DNA from: an uncultured Lachnospiraceae bacterium | GTDB lineage: Bacteria; Bacillota; Clostridia; Lachnospirales; Lachnospiraceae | Assembly (NCBI GenBank): GCA_947571775.1 | Contig: CANOZK010000002.1 | Location: 1 to 64,000 of the forward strand | DNA length: 64,000 nt | Direction of reading: 5' to 3' | Part shown: piece by piece, positions 18,001-25,745 of the stretch | Layout of the letters: every line of letters begins with the position of its first letter | Numbering within the stretch: position 1 is the first letter of the stretch | Made by a program: the position numbers and the translations under genes | Notes under the pieces: model-generated | Database searches by the model: none | The model's input: only the letters and a program-made list of their open reading frames with translations | What the model was told of the DNA's origin: nothing

Positions 18001-20501
18001 TAGAAGAAAACCTGCCCCAAATCATCCGGGCTGGGGTGATGCTGATCCAGTCTCTAATAAGCGGGATTGTCACCTATTTGCCGCGGATTGTGGAAATTGC
18101 CGCCCAACTGCTGGAGGCATTACTAAATGCTATCGCCCAGAACCTTCCGATGTTGATTTCCGCAGGAATCTCCATTGTGGAAACCTTAATCACCGGAATT
18201 GTCACCCATCTGCCGCAGCTTTTGGCAGCAGCGGGACAAATCCTATTGGCCTTGATTACAGCCATCGGAGAAAACCTGCCCATGTTGGCGCAAGCCGGTC
18301 AAAATATCATTGGAACGATTGTAGATACCATTGCTTCCTGTCTGCCGATGCTGCTGGATGTGGCGGGGCAAATCTTAGGGATGCTGATTGACGGTTTGCT
18401 GAACAACATGAGCCGGATTGTGGAAGTGGCTTCCAATATCATCACCTGGATTGCAGACGGGATTGCGGCCTATCTGCCAAAACTGGCAGATGTGGCCATG
18501 CAGATTTTAACGGCCCTGCTGGATGCGCTGATCGCCAACCTGCCGAAACTGTTAGACGCAGGTATGGTCATCCTCCAAACAATTATAGATGCAATCGTTG
18601 CAAACTTTCCAAAGTTGGTGGATGCAGGCATCGCCATCCTCCAGGCCATCGTGGACGCGATCGTCGCCAACCTTCCTATGTTGCTGGATGCGGCGGTACA
18701 GATGATAAAAGCCCTACTTAATGCGATTGTGGATAATCTGCCCCAGTTATTAGCCGCTGGGGAACAGATCATTATATCTTTATGTGCTGCGATTAATGAA
18801 GCGCTGCCCCAGATTATCCCGCTGGGATTTGAAATTATCCGCCAACTGTTGCAGTCCCTAATGGACTGTGCCCCGATGATTATCGAAACGGCGGGAAATA
18901 TTATCGGCCAGCTTATTATTGGGTTTATTGATATGCTGCCGGAATTGATAGACGGTATCTTGGTTTTGATTATTGGCATCATTGATACCATTACAGAAAT
19001 GATTCCAGAGATTGTCCAGGCATGTATCCAGGCTATCCCTGCGCTTGTAGAGGCATTGAAAGAACACATCCCAGATCTGGTTAGGGCTCAGGCAGATCTG
19101 AAAGCCGCATTAATTGTAGCAATAGGGGAATCAATTCCAGCGATTGTGGATGCAGCCATGGATCTGATTCCGGTCGTATGTAAGGCAATCATAGACGCAA
19201 TACCAGTGATATTAGAAGCGTTTGGAAAGCTTGGGGCTGCTTTGTTGGATTATCTCTCGGAATTGTGTGGGCGGATACTTCAAGCAATTACAGATTTTGC
19301 GGCAGAATTCGTACAAAAAGGCGCAGAGGCCGCATCTGGTTTCCTAAACAATGTCATAACCTTTATCTCGGAACTGCCTGGCAGGGTCTGGGATTTCCTT
19401 ACAACGGTTATCTCCAATGCGGCAGAGTGGGCCGGGCAGTTAAAGGATAAAGGCATAGAGGCCGCAAAGTCGCTTGTTCAGTCTGTCACAGACGGCGTAA
19501 GAGAACTGCCCGGAAAGATGCTGGAAACGGGAAAGGACATTGTTGACGGTGTTTGGAATGGTATCTGTGATGCAAAAGACGCCTTTGAGGAGAATGTCAA
19601 GGATTTCTTTGGCGGGCTTGTAGATACAGTCAAGGAAAAACTCGGCATCCATTCCCCATCCAAAGTGATGCGTGAAGAAATCGGACAGCAGATTTCCGCT
19701 GGTGTTGCGGAGGGGATTAACGATAAACAGGGGGACGCAAAAGCCAGCATGGAACGCCTGGCAGAAGGCGTCATGAACCCTGCCAAACAGATGACCAAAG
19801 ATATGGACACAGAATCCGCGGCAGCAGGCAGCGCAATGGAGGAAAACCTGGATAAGCTGTCAACTGCGGCCCCCGCGATTATGGATAACCTCGTAACAGC
19901 GTCCATCAAAGCTTTATCGCAGTTTTCCGCCAAAATGGGGGAAATTGCCAAGCAGGCGGCCGGCTCTTTTGCATCTTCCATGACAAAAGGCATTGCCGCG
20001 GTACAGTCTGCCATGGTGGCCTCTGGAAAAAATCTGGTACAGGGGCTGTGGCAGGGAATCTCTGGTGCGTCGGGCTGGCTGTATAAATCGGTGTCTGAGT
20101 TTGCGTCCGGCATTGTAAAGAATATCAAAGGCACCTTGGGCATCCACTCCCCCTCCCGTGTAATGCGGGATGAAATCGGCAAAAACCTCTCCCTTGGAAT
20201 TGGGGAGGGAATCACCCGGAGTGCGCAGGCGGTTTCGGACGCCATGCGCTCTGTCGTAGACAAGCTGCGTTCCGACGCAGAGGGAATCCGAATTGGTGTG
20301 GGTGCAAGCGCCGCTTTCCTGTCTGGAGCGGGCAGCCAAGCTCCAGGCTCCGGCGCAGGGACGGCGGCGCAGGTGGGAAGCGGGGACACCTACATTACGA
20401 ATTTTCACCAGACCAATAACAGCCCCAAGGCTTTATCCAGGCTGGAGGTATACCGGCAGACCAAAAACGCCCTGCAATATGCAGCGGTACAAAAGGGGTG
20501 A
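12060..20501 (+). CDS. tape measure protein, giant and internally repetitive
   Basis: A 2813-residue tape measure protein. Residues about 1-190 are helical with coiled-coil character. Residues about 195-475 are tandem repeats of a 29-residue Ala/Gly/Lys unit (G-A-L-K-A-G-F-S-A-A-K-T-A-A). Residues about 509-860 are the TP901-type core, including Y-S-A-S-E-A-G-E-A-L-N-Y-L-A-L-A-G. From about 860 to 2400 there are roughly 65-70 repeats of a 22-residue unit of the pattern N-L-P-Q-I-I-E-A-G-V-x-L-L. The C-terminus twice contains L-G-I-H-S-P-S followed by V-M-R (near 2528 and 2693), a common tape-measure ending. No peptidase domain is visible. GTGAGGGGAA precedes ATG 12060. Confidence 0.95.
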   Translation: MSGKYESTAKMGMDITDLKAGIQEARRQIKLINSEFEKSTAGMEKWSDNADGLSAKIKQLGGTLTQQEKILKSLQDQYKQVAEKQGEGSRAAQELLIKINKQEAAIRKTQAGIQKYTGQLEQLGKSAGDAASSMKDSEKAAGGLSGALGNVGKSASGLDNVKSAASAVGGKLKDLTQAAGGQLLSGLKNLASVASGALKKGFSAAGNAASGVLKGGLSAAKTAAGALKTGFSTAKTAAGALKDGLSKVAGIATGALKAGFSAAKSAASALKNGLSKVASVAAGALKAGFSAAKTAAGALKDGLSKVASVAAGALKAGFSAAKTAAGALKDGLSKIASVATGALKAGFSAAKTAAGTLKDGLSKVASVATGALKAGFSAAKTAASALKDGLSKVASVATGALKAGFSAAKTAASALKNGLSSVANVTAGALKTGFSMAKTAAGTLKTALVSVGDAARGALQKGLSTAASTAGVLENALKSVASAAAKMAAGVAAAGIAAGAAIAGAAAKANEYTNVYADFEDAMLQVAATMGITQEEIAAGSDAYEKLTNAAKEAGASTRYSASEAGEALNYLALAGYDAEKAVETLPKVLDLAAAGGMDLATASDLVTDAMSALQMETEELDVFVNQMARTAQKSNTSVQQLGEAILVCAGTATSTGQEVTTLNTALGILADNGIKGAEGGTKLRNVLLSLSAPTDEAAKLLQTLGVSVYDAEGTMRQLGEITADLDRSLGKLTQEGRTNAINTIFNKTDLNAVNALLASTSGRFSELSGQIADCAGAASDMAGTMEAGLAGTARSFRSAMEGMQIEVGSIFAELKQSLMSDATEVIRRFTKDLQEAGGEWGKISEAVGRAISQAVTLVGSYLPQAAKMGMLVLKTLGAALMDNLDTLAEAGASVVLTLLGGVVSAIPALIEASARILKTFLETLFANRGEILDTGVQMASSLADGFRTYFPQIIQTAGQMIPLMVSAIASKLPKLSQTAKGIAVTIMDGVVRYLPMIRDAAVQVVQALFETLSKNLPRLMEIGKTAMESLIMGIFAQKGQLLDAASQIGKMLLDAVTAYLPQMKSIGTSLLRSLADGISGQFPRLTDTTVQIADALLDLFLSGLPQFVEAGAGILMALMEGIGQHLPSLAEKAVQAVGIFLETLAGLLPQIIEAGAAILGALLDGIMGGLPQLVDAAVSIIETLFDALLSYFPQILETGTKLLASLIDGITAYLPNVIDAAAQIIGTIVDALLLNLPRLVEAGFLLLEALVDGILEYLPRLADATVAVIPVIVSTIAEGLPKLLEVGKGILDTLVKAVVAVLPVLADAAVEIIGTLFDALMQNLPQILEAGIKILTALIGGIVEYLPRLMEAAIQIIGAILDAIMQNLPQIIEAGVMLLSALIDGLVQYLPQLVDAAIQIGKILLDAILDNLPQIIKAGVSLLEALISGIVSVLPELVAAAVQIIEAVLNAILDNLPQIIEAGIMLLEALIDGIIKCLPRLIDAAIQIFTALIDAFTRNLPQIIAAGVMLLSALINGIVSVLPALIDAAVQIIEAILDAILDNLPQIIEAGVMLLNALINGIVEYLPQLIDAAIQIIDALLNAILANLPQIIQAGIMLLNALIDGIVKYLPLLIDAAMQILDALLNAILDNLPQIIQAGIQLLTALINGLIKYLPRLIDAAFQIMDALMNALLANLPQIIEAGVMLLTALINGLVKYLPLLVDAAVQIITALIGVIVQNLPQIIAAGMQILGSIVNGIMTCLPMLIDAAVQIITALVGALIQYLPQIVSMGISLITSLINGIVAYLPQLIEVAWQIIETLLTALVENLPQLIAAGVSLVNALIAGAAEHLPRFLELAGQIVGEFIGGILAGLPQFTASGSSIVAALANGIAAYFPMLMEAAGQIVGSILTMLLSSMPQIIQAGYAVITSLVTGIVTYLPAIVEAAAQLMLAFVAAVVENLPRLLEAGKNMIRTIVDAIVAALPMLLDAAWQIVGALLDTIEENLPQIIRAGVMLIQSLISGIVTYLPRIVEIAAQLLEALLNAIAQNLPMLISAGISIVETLITGIVTHLPQLLAAAGQILLALITAIGENLPMLAQAGQNIIGTIVDTIASCLPMLLDVAGQILGMLIDGLLNNMSRIVEVASNIITWIADGIAAYLPKLADVAMQILTALLDALIANLPKLLDAGMVILQTIIDAIVANFPKLVDAGIAILQAIVDAIVANLPMLLDAAVQMIKALLNAIVDNLPQLLAAGEQIIISLCAAINEALPQIIPLGFEIIRQLLQSLMDCAPMIIETAGNIIGQLIIGFIDMLPELIDGILVLIIGIIDTITEMIPEIVQACIQAIPALVEALKEHIPDLVRAQADLKAALIVAIGESIPAIVDAAMDLIPVVCKAIIDAIPVILEAFGKLGAALLDYLSELCGRILQAITDFAAEFVQKGAEAASGFLNNVITFISELPGRVWDFLTTVISNAAEWAGQLKDKGIEAAKSLVQSVTDGVRELPGKMLETGKDIVDGVWNGICDAKDAFEENVKDFFGGLVDTVKEKLGIHSPSKVMREEIGQQISAGVAEGINDKQGDAKASMERLAEGVMNPAKQMTKDMDTESAAAGSAMEENLDKLSTAAPAIMDNLVTASIKALSQFSAKMGEIAKQAAGSFASSMTKGIAAVQSAMVASGKNLVQGLWQGISGASGWLYKSVSEFASGIVKNIKGTLGIHSPSRVMRDEIGKNLSLGIGEGITRSAQAVSDAMRSVVDKLRSDAEGIRIGVGASAAFLSGAGSQAPGSGAGTAAQVGSGDTYITNFHQTNNSPKALSRLEVYRQTKNALQYAAVQKG
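12645..13480 (+). repeat. tandem 87-bp coding repeats in the tape measure gene
   Basis: Units of 29 codons. Adjacent copies are nearly identical at the base level: a segment at 12894 recurs at 12981, 87 bases later, with long exact stretches. About 9 units can be followed, decaying at both ends. The reverse strand is fully open across them, which is a composition effect. Confidence 0.85.
14640..19260 (+). repeat. long array of 66-bp (22-codon) coding repeats in the tape measure gene
   Basis: The unit alternates between two versions, one with N-L-P-Q-I-I-E-A-G and one with Y-L-P-x-L-I-D-A-A, so the period is also seen as 132 bp. Roughly 65-70 half-units are present. Copies differ more at the base level than the 87-bp repeats, which suggests an older array under selection for the helix pattern. 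Confidence 0.85.
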
Positions 20502-20506
20502 AAAAG

Positions 20507-21352
20507 ATGCTGGAATTGAAAGTAAAAAACGAAAAAGGGCAAATCCTGGACTTTTCCCAGGATCCACGCTACCAAGTCACGGCCAGCGGCGTCTCCCCTG
20601 CGGCCGCAACCGTAAACGTAAGCAAAGTCGCTATGAACGACGGGGCAAAGTTCAACAGCTCCCGCGTCAACGAGCGGAATATTGTCCTGATGGTTTACCT
20701 GGTAAAAGACATTGCGGCGGCGAGGCTGGACCTGTACCGTTATTTTCCGCCGAAACACCGCTGCACCCTCTATTTGAAAAACAGGCTGCGGGATGTCTGC
20801 ATTGACGGGTATGTGGAGGCCGTGGAGTGTGACCTGTACGGGCAAGGGCAGGCAGCGCAGGTATCTATCCTGTGCCCCGACCCGTATTTTCGGGCAGTCC
20901 GAAGCAGCTATGTGGAAATCGGGAAAGTGCTGCCGCTGTTTGAATTCCCCTTTGCCATCTCCGAGGAGGGCAGGGAACTCTCCCAGCTCTACAATGAAAT
21001 CGTCGGCACCGTCCTCAATGAGGGCGACGTGGCGGGCGGCCTGACCATGGAGCTGCGGGCAACCGGGAAAGTCACAGAACCCCGGATCTACAACGTACAG
21101 ACCCGGCAGGTTACCGGGCTGCACTTTGAGATGCAGGAAGGCGACCGGATTATCATCAATACCAACGTGGGGGAGAAATCGGTCACACTGCACCGCAACG
21201 GCGTGACCAGCAACCTGATCAACCGTCTGATCGACCATCCAGCCTGGTTCCAGCTGGAAACCGGGGCAAACATATTCACTTATAAATGCGGGGAAGGAGA
21301 TGAAAACTTCAATATGACGTTTCTTTTCTGCGCCCGCTATATGGGGGTGTGA
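20507..21352 (+). CDS. distal tail protein (Dit-like)
   Basis: A 281-residue protein in the position of the distal tail protein that links the tube to the baseplate. It has the opening L-E-L-K-V-K-N-E-K-G, then Y-L-V-K-D-I-A-A-A-R-L-D-L-Y-R-Y-F-P-P-K and R-C-T-L-Y, which agree with Sipho_tail/Dit proteins. The end contains a galectin-like beta region. ATG 20507 has AAAAGGGGTG upstream; GTG at 20498 overlaps that site and the tape-measure stop. Confidence 0.8.
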   Translation: MLELKVKNEKGQILDFSQDPRYQVTASGVSPAAATVNVSKVAMNDGAKFNSSRVNERNIVLMVYLVKDIAAARLDLYRYFPPKHRCTLYLKNRLRDVCIDGYVEAVECDLYGQGQAAQVSILCPDPYFRAVRSSYVEIGKVLPLFEFPFAISEEGRELSQLYNEIVGTVLNEGDVAGGLTMELRATGKVTEPRIYNVQTRQVTGLHFEMQEGDRIIINTNVGEKSVTLHRNGVTSNLINRLIDHPAWFQLETGANIFTYKCGEGDENFNMTFLFCARYMGV

Positions 21353-21353
21353 C

Positions 21354-22418
21354 ATGGATTTTTTGGTATATGATACAAACCTGGTTTTACTTGGCGTCGT
21401 TGACGATGCCGAGTCCGCCATATGGACGACCCGGTATTATAAACCAGGCGATTTTGAACTGTATTTGAGGGCGTCCAGCCAGGCGTCAGCGCTTCTCAAA
21501 AAGAATTATTATGTTGGGAAAAGTGACAGCAGCAGCCTCTGCATGGTGGAACGAATTGGAATCCAGGAAGATGAGGAGGAGGGCGACCATTACGTTGTCT
21601 CTGGGCGGGATTTGAAAAGTCTGCTGGAACGCCGGATTATCTGGGAACAGACCATGCTGAACGGGAAAGTGGAGCAGTGTCTGCGGCGGCTCATCCTGGA
21701 AAATGCCATTGAAACCACGCCGGAACGCGTTATCCCCGGCCTTATTTTGGGGGCCGAAAGCTTGCTGCCTGCCTCTATGAAAAAACAGATTACCGGCGCC
21801 AACTTAATGGAAAGCATTCAAGACATTTGTATTACGTATCAATACGGGTGGGACGTCCTGTTTTTAGATGGGAAATTTCCCGTTATGTTTTACAAAGGCA
21901 CGGACCGCTCTTACAATCAGACAGACACCGATAACCCCTATGTGGTGTTTTCGGCCGAGTTTGACAACCTAATTTCCAGCGTTTACGCTCAGGATGCCAG
22001 CCAGTATCGAAATGTGGCCTTAGTAGCGGGGGAAGGCGAGGGAAAAGCGAGAAAGAAAACCGTTGTCGGGGAAGCGTCCGGGCTGGATCGGTATGAATTA
22101 TACGTGGATGCCAGGGACGTCTCCAGCAACGAAGGGGAAATCTCCGACGCGGAATATTTGGCGCAGCTTTACGGACGCGGCATGGAAAAACTGGAAGCCG
22201 CTTCCAGAGATGAAACCTTTGAGGCTGTGGTAGACAATACAAATCTGTACATCATGGGAAAGGATTACTTTATGGGAGACATCGTAACCGTTCAAAATAA
22301 ATACGGGGCGAGAGCAAATGCCAGAGTGGTAGAGATGATCGAAAACTGGAGTGATGGCGGCTATACGGCGGTTCCCACTTTGGAAACTTGGGTAGAGGAG
22401 GGGAAATCATGGCGGTAA
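21354..22418 (+). CDS. tail protein, siphovirus Gp37-like (ReqiPepy6 type)
   Basis: A 354-residue baseplate protein, equivalent in place to Tal. The N-terminus D-F-L-V-Y-D-T-N-L and the segment W-T-T-R-Y-Y-K-P-G-D-F-E-L-Y are characteristic of Gp37-like siphovirus proteins. V-V-S-G-R-D-L-K-S-L-L-E-R-R-I-I is another. It probably forms the central hub below Dit. It starts one base after the Dit stop and overlaps the next gene by 10 bases. Confidence 0.82.
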   Translation: MDFLVYDTNLVLLGVVDDAESAIWTTRYYKPGDFELYLRASSQASALLKKNYYVGKSDSSSLCMVERIGIQEDEEEGDHYVVSGRDLKSLLERRIIWEQTMLNGKVEQCLRRLILENAIETTPERVIPGLILGAESLLPASMKKQITGANLMESIQDICITYQYGWDVLFLDGKFPVMFYKGTDRSYNQTDTDNPYVVFSAEFDNLISSVYAQDASQYRNVALVAGEGEGKARKKTVVGEASGLDRYELYVDARDVSSNEGEISDAEYLAQLYGRGMEKLEAASRDETFEAVVDNTNLYIMGKDYFMGDIVTVQNKYGARANARVVEMIENWSDGGYTAVPTLETWVEEGKSWR

Positions 22419-23542
22419 CCAGCGGCTTTTTCAATTCCATAAACGGAGATAGGAAGTACAACGCCCGACAGATCGGAATGTACCTGGGGAAAATCATCCG
22501 TTCGGGAGTATTTTCCAATCCCTCCACGAATCTGCAAGTGACAGCGGCTGGCGGCATGGCTGTCCAGGTCTGGCCGGGCCGGGGCATGGCAAACTGTCAC
22601 TGGATAGACAACGACAGCATGTATACAGTTATCCTGGACGATGCGGATCTCATTCTAGATCGGATTGACGCGGTGGTGATGCGCTTGGACGAAAGCGACG
22701 ATGCCAGGGAAGTCAGCGTCGCAGTAAAAAAAGGCTCCCCGGCCAGCAGCCCCGAAGCTCCAGCCATGGAACGGACGGAGAAAGTAGAGGAGTACTGCCT
22801 GGCGCAAATCTATGTGCCAAAGATAAAAGACGACGGCACGCAGGAGATTCTCCAGGCAAATATCACAGATACCAGGGCAGATACAGAAGTTTGCGGCTGG
22901 GTAACCAGCCTGATTGAACAGGTAGATACCCATACCCTGTTTTTGCAGTGGCAGGACGCCTACCAGCGGTATTATGACGAAAGCACGGAAGCCTTTGAAA
23001 CCTGGCTGGATGGGATAAAGGCCCAGTTAGGGAAAGATGTAGTATCAACGATTTTGAACCAGATCGATGGTCTTGTAAAAAGGGCGGATGGCATAGATAC
23101 TTGGGCGATGGAGACAGATGCAGAAATACAGCGTATTGGAGATGAAACAGAAGCTAATACAGAAGATTTGAAAACCCTGGAAAGTGCTGTCCAAGATATG
23201 GGCGAAGACCAAAAGAATTTAGAAGGTGAAGTGGCCCAGATAAAGGAAGATTTAAAAACCAAAGAGGGAAATCCATCTGTGCTCAGTATGATTATACCGG
23301 TTTCTGGCTGGAAAGGGGACAACGCACCCTATACAAATACACTTGAAATTGACCGTGTAAAACCAACCAGCGTTGTAGAAATCAGCCTGTCACAAGATGC
23401 CAATGCCGACCAGGTAAGAGCTTGTATGAACGGGCAGCTTGTGGATGGTGGGCAGACAGCGGGTAATATTACTCTAAGGGCATTTGGACGGAAACCGGAT
23501 ATGGATATACCTGTGGTTGTGATTATAAGGGGGAATGCATAA
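22409..23542 (+). CDS. baseplate / upper receptor-binding structural protein
   Basis: A 377-residue protein. Residues about 1-130 hold the pattern S-G-F-F-N-S-I-N-G-D-R-K-Y-N-A and I-F-S-type baseplate attachment domain features common to Clostridia phage tail fibres. A helical segment (about 150-200) is followed by a coiled coil (about 235-285). The last 100 residues form a beta-rich C-terminal domain with W-K-G-D-N-A-P-Y. GAGGAGGGGA precedes ATG 22409. It probably trimerises and holds the next protein. The exact adhesin class is uncertain. Confidence 0.65.
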   Translation: MAVTSGFFNSINGDRKYNARQIGMYLGKIIRSGVFSNPSTNLQVTAAGGMAVQVWPGRGMANCHWIDNDSMYTVILDDADLILDRIDAVVMRLDESDDAREVSVAVKKGSPASSPEAPAMERTEKVEEYCLAQIYVPKIKDDGTQEILQANITDTRADTEVCGWVTSLIEQVDTHTLFLQWQDAYQRYYDESTEAFETWLDGIKAQLGKDVVSTILNQIDGLVKRADGIDTWAMETDAEIQRIGDETEANTEDLKTLESAVQDMGEDQKNLEGEVAQIKEDLKTKEGNPSVLSMIIPVSGWKGDNAPYTNTLEIDRVKPTSVVEISLSQDANADQVRACMNGQLVDGGQTAGNITLRAFGRKPDMDIPVVVIIRGNA

Positions 23543-24612
23543 TGCCAGTATTGACAAGATTTCCTGGTGGTGGAGGTGCCACCGGATATATGTACCAGGT
23601 AGAAAATGTAATATCGCCGGAAGCATTGAAAGGGGACAATGGTACCGTTGCACTATATTGGGGAGACCCTGCGGATATAGTTATAGAAGGAGAGACCCTA
23701 TCGGAATGGAAAGGGAGCATCGTTGTATGTAAGCAGGGGAAAATTCCAAGGCATGTAAACGATGGAATTAGGGTTTGTGAAAACACAGTAAAAGATAAAT
23801 TTAAGGCATCGCCATTTGTCACAGACATTGGGGGGCCTGGATATTATTATGCAATTTTTCCTTATACGAAAGATTATGTCGTGAATATATCCAAAGAAAA
23901 TGTTGTTTTGTGTGGTTCTCTGGAGCTGGAATTTGCAGAATGGTCAGACATAGAGGAGGCGTCTATTAGCGGGGAAGCAGAAAAATGGTGGAAAGTGGGG
24001 GAAGAGAAAAAAGTTGAGCTGGCCAGTCCTTTCAACACAAAAATTACACTCCAAATTGCAGATTTTCACCATGATGACTTAGCAGATGGCAGTGGAAAAG
24101 CCGGAATCACTTTTATATCCAAAGAAGTCATAGATCCTGTGGGACTTGCTTTTATTTCTGCCATCGACAGTTATGGGCGGAGTTGGAGCGGATCTCATTT
24201 CAGAAATGTGGTAATGTCCAATATCAAAGCCGCATTGCCAGCGGATCTAAGAGACATCATAAAGAAAGTAAATAAATTTACTGCTGGCGAGGGAGCCTCT
24301 AAAAATATTGTATCCACGCAAGATGATTTATTTACCATTTCCCAGACAGAAATGGGGGAAAATCTGGTATATGGCGGTACAACCTACATAGAAGGCAGCC
24401 AATACCCTATTTTCTCGGATATAAATAAACGGATAAAACAAGATGCAAGTGGAGCGATTCGGGAATGGTGGACACGCACACATAGATATTCTTATACCAG
24501 CAGTAGCAGTGAAACTCCCAGTATTCAATGGGTTTATGTAAATACAAGTGGAAGTTTTTATAATATTTCGTACAATAACAATGCAAAAATATGTTTTGGG
24601 CTGTGTGTATGA
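23542..24612 (+). CDS. probable receptor-binding protein with DUF6273-like end
   Basis: A 356-residue protein with a Gly-rich start (F-P-G-G-G-G-A-T-G). A beta-rich middle and a C-terminal segment with I-R-E-W-W-T-R-T-H, aromatic/serine residues and a final I-C-F-G-L-C-V complete it. The end resembles DUF6273, found in surface and adhesin-like proteins of gut Firmicutes. It overlaps the previous stop (TAATG). As the last structural gene before holin it is the best candidate for host recognition. The base composition is more AT-rich than upstream tail genes. Confidence 0.6.
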   Translation: MPVLTRFPGGGGATGYMYQVENVISPEALKGDNGTVALYWGDPADIVIEGETLSEWKGSIVVCKQGKIPRHVNDGIRVCENTVKDKFKASPFVTDIGGPGYYYAIFPYTKDYVVNISKENVVLCGSLELEFAEWSDIEEASISGEAEKWWKVGEEKKVELASPFNTKITLQIADFHHDDLADGSGKAGITFISKEVIDPVGLAFISAIDSYGRSWSGSHFRNVVMSNIKAALPADLRDIIKKVNKFTAGEGASKNIVSTQDDLFTISQTEMGENLVYGGTTYIEGSQYPIFSDINKRIKQDASGAIREWWTRTHRYSYTSSSSETPSIQWVYVNTSGSFYNISYNNNAKICFGLCV

Positions 24613-24629
24613 GAAAGGAGCGTGAAAAA

Positions 24630-25106
24630 ATGGAAAAATCTCTGATGTTATTGCAAGTATTTTTAGCGGGGGTAATTGCCTGGCTGAGCGACCGCTTGGG
24701 AATCTTATTCCCGATGCTGGGCCTCTTATGCACTCTGATGATAGTGGACTATTTCACAGGAATGGCGGCCAGCAAGACGGAAGCGATTGACCACCCAGGC
24801 GACCCTGCATACGGCTGGAACAGCGCCAAAGGGGCCAAGGGCATCCTTAAAAAATTTGGATATTTATGTGTGACCGCCGCTGGAATTGTGCTGGATTATG
24901 TAGTGATGGTGGCAGCAGGGCAATTAGGCTTTGAGATACGCAGAAACGTATTTTTCGGGCTTTTGGTAACCGCCTGGTACATCCTCAATGAACTGCTGTC
25001 CATTACAGAGAACGCGGGCCGCATGGGCGCCCCGGTGCCCAAATGGCTGGTGAAATACATTGCCGTGCTGAAAAGTAAAATCGACGACAAAGGTTCGGAA
25101 GAATAA
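24630..25106 (+). CDS. phage holin (Phage_holin_4 type)
   Basis: A 158-residue membrane protein with three to four hydrophobic segments (about 4-24, 24-42, 73-95 and 99-118). These are separated by the polar loop D-Y-F-T-G-M-A-A-S-K-T. This loop and the following W-N-S-A-K-G-A-K-G segment are typical of toxin-secretion/phage-lysis holins. It would open the inner membrane to the endolysin encoded next. GAAAGGAG lies 9 bases before ATG 24630. Confidence 0.88.
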   Translation: MEKSLMLLQVFLAGVIAWLSDRLGILFPMLGLLCTLMIVDYFTGMAASKTEAIDHPGDPAYGWNSAKGAKGILKKFGYLCVTAAGIVLDYVVMVAAGQLGFEIRRNVFFGLLVTAWYILNELLSITENAGRMGAPVPKWLVKYIAVLKSKIDDKGSEE

Positions 25107-25124
25107 ACACGAATGGAGGAATCT

Positions 25125-25745
25125 ATGGGAAAAACAAACATCATGGGACAGGCCCAAGCCACCGCCGCACAAATGCAGGCATATATCCGGGAAATAAACC
25201 CAGAGGTAGCGCAAAGTGTAATCAATATGATTCCGCTGTATTTATCCGAAGGAGCGACGGAAGGCGTTCGGGGCGATGTTGCTTTCGCTCAGTCCTGCCT
25301 GGAGACGGGGAATTTCACCTTTTCCGGCTCTGCGGTCACGCTGGATCAGAATAACTTTGCTGGGATAGGCGTCACCCAAAATGGGATGAAAGGACATTCC
25401 TGGGCGACGCCCCAGCTCGGCATCCGGGCGCAGATCCAGCATCTGAAGGCATACGCCAGCAGCAGCCCGCTTTGTAAGGAATGCGTAGATCCGCGCTATG
25501 CCTATGTGAAAAAAGGATGCGCCCCTTACGTGGAATGGCTGGGCATTCAAGAAAACCCACAGGGGGCGGGCTGGGCTTCCGGGGCAAATTACGGCGAAAA
25601 GATTTTAAACATCTTGGACAAAATTATACATATGGAAAGCGGGGAAAAGGAAATGAGCATCTCTATCCTAAAGAAGCTAATCGGAATCAACCAGACGCCC
25701 TTGCGGCGTTCTACTGCGGATATTCGGTACATTGTAGTACACTAA
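25125..25745 (+). CDS. endolysin N-terminal part: glucosaminidase, ended by premature TAA
   Basis: A 206-residue product with a complete endo-beta-N-acetylglucosaminidase-type domain at about 20-165. The likely catalytic Glu is in A-Q-S-C-L-E-T-G-N-F. After it an Amidase_2 domain begins (I-R-Y-I-V-V-H) and is cut by TAA at 25743-25745, directly after the first zinc-ligand His. The frame continues with the missing amidase residues, so the stop most likely replaces a Tyr codon. ATG 25125 follows GGAGG. The glucosaminidase alone may still cut peptidoglycan. Confidence 0.8.
   Translation: MGKTNIMGQAQATAAQMQAYIREINPEVAQSVINMIPLYLSEGATEGVRGDVAFAQSCLETGNFTFSGSAVTLDQNNFAGIGVTQNGMKGHSWATPQLGIRAQIQHLKAYASSSPLCKECVDPRYAYVKKGCAPYVEWLGIQENPQGAGWASGANYGEKILNILDKIIHMESGEKEMSISILKKLIGINQTPLRRSTADIRYIVVH

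Noticed and set aside
14640..19260. Regular 66/132-bp repeats as a possible CRISPR array
   Set aside because: The repeats are diverged, contain no unique spacers and are in frame in a single open reading frame; they are coding repeats.
15198..20389. Several long minus-strand frames opposite the tape measure gene
   Set aside because: All run antisense to a clear coding repeat array and encode repeating Ile/Arg/Ser-rich text without any recognisable domain.
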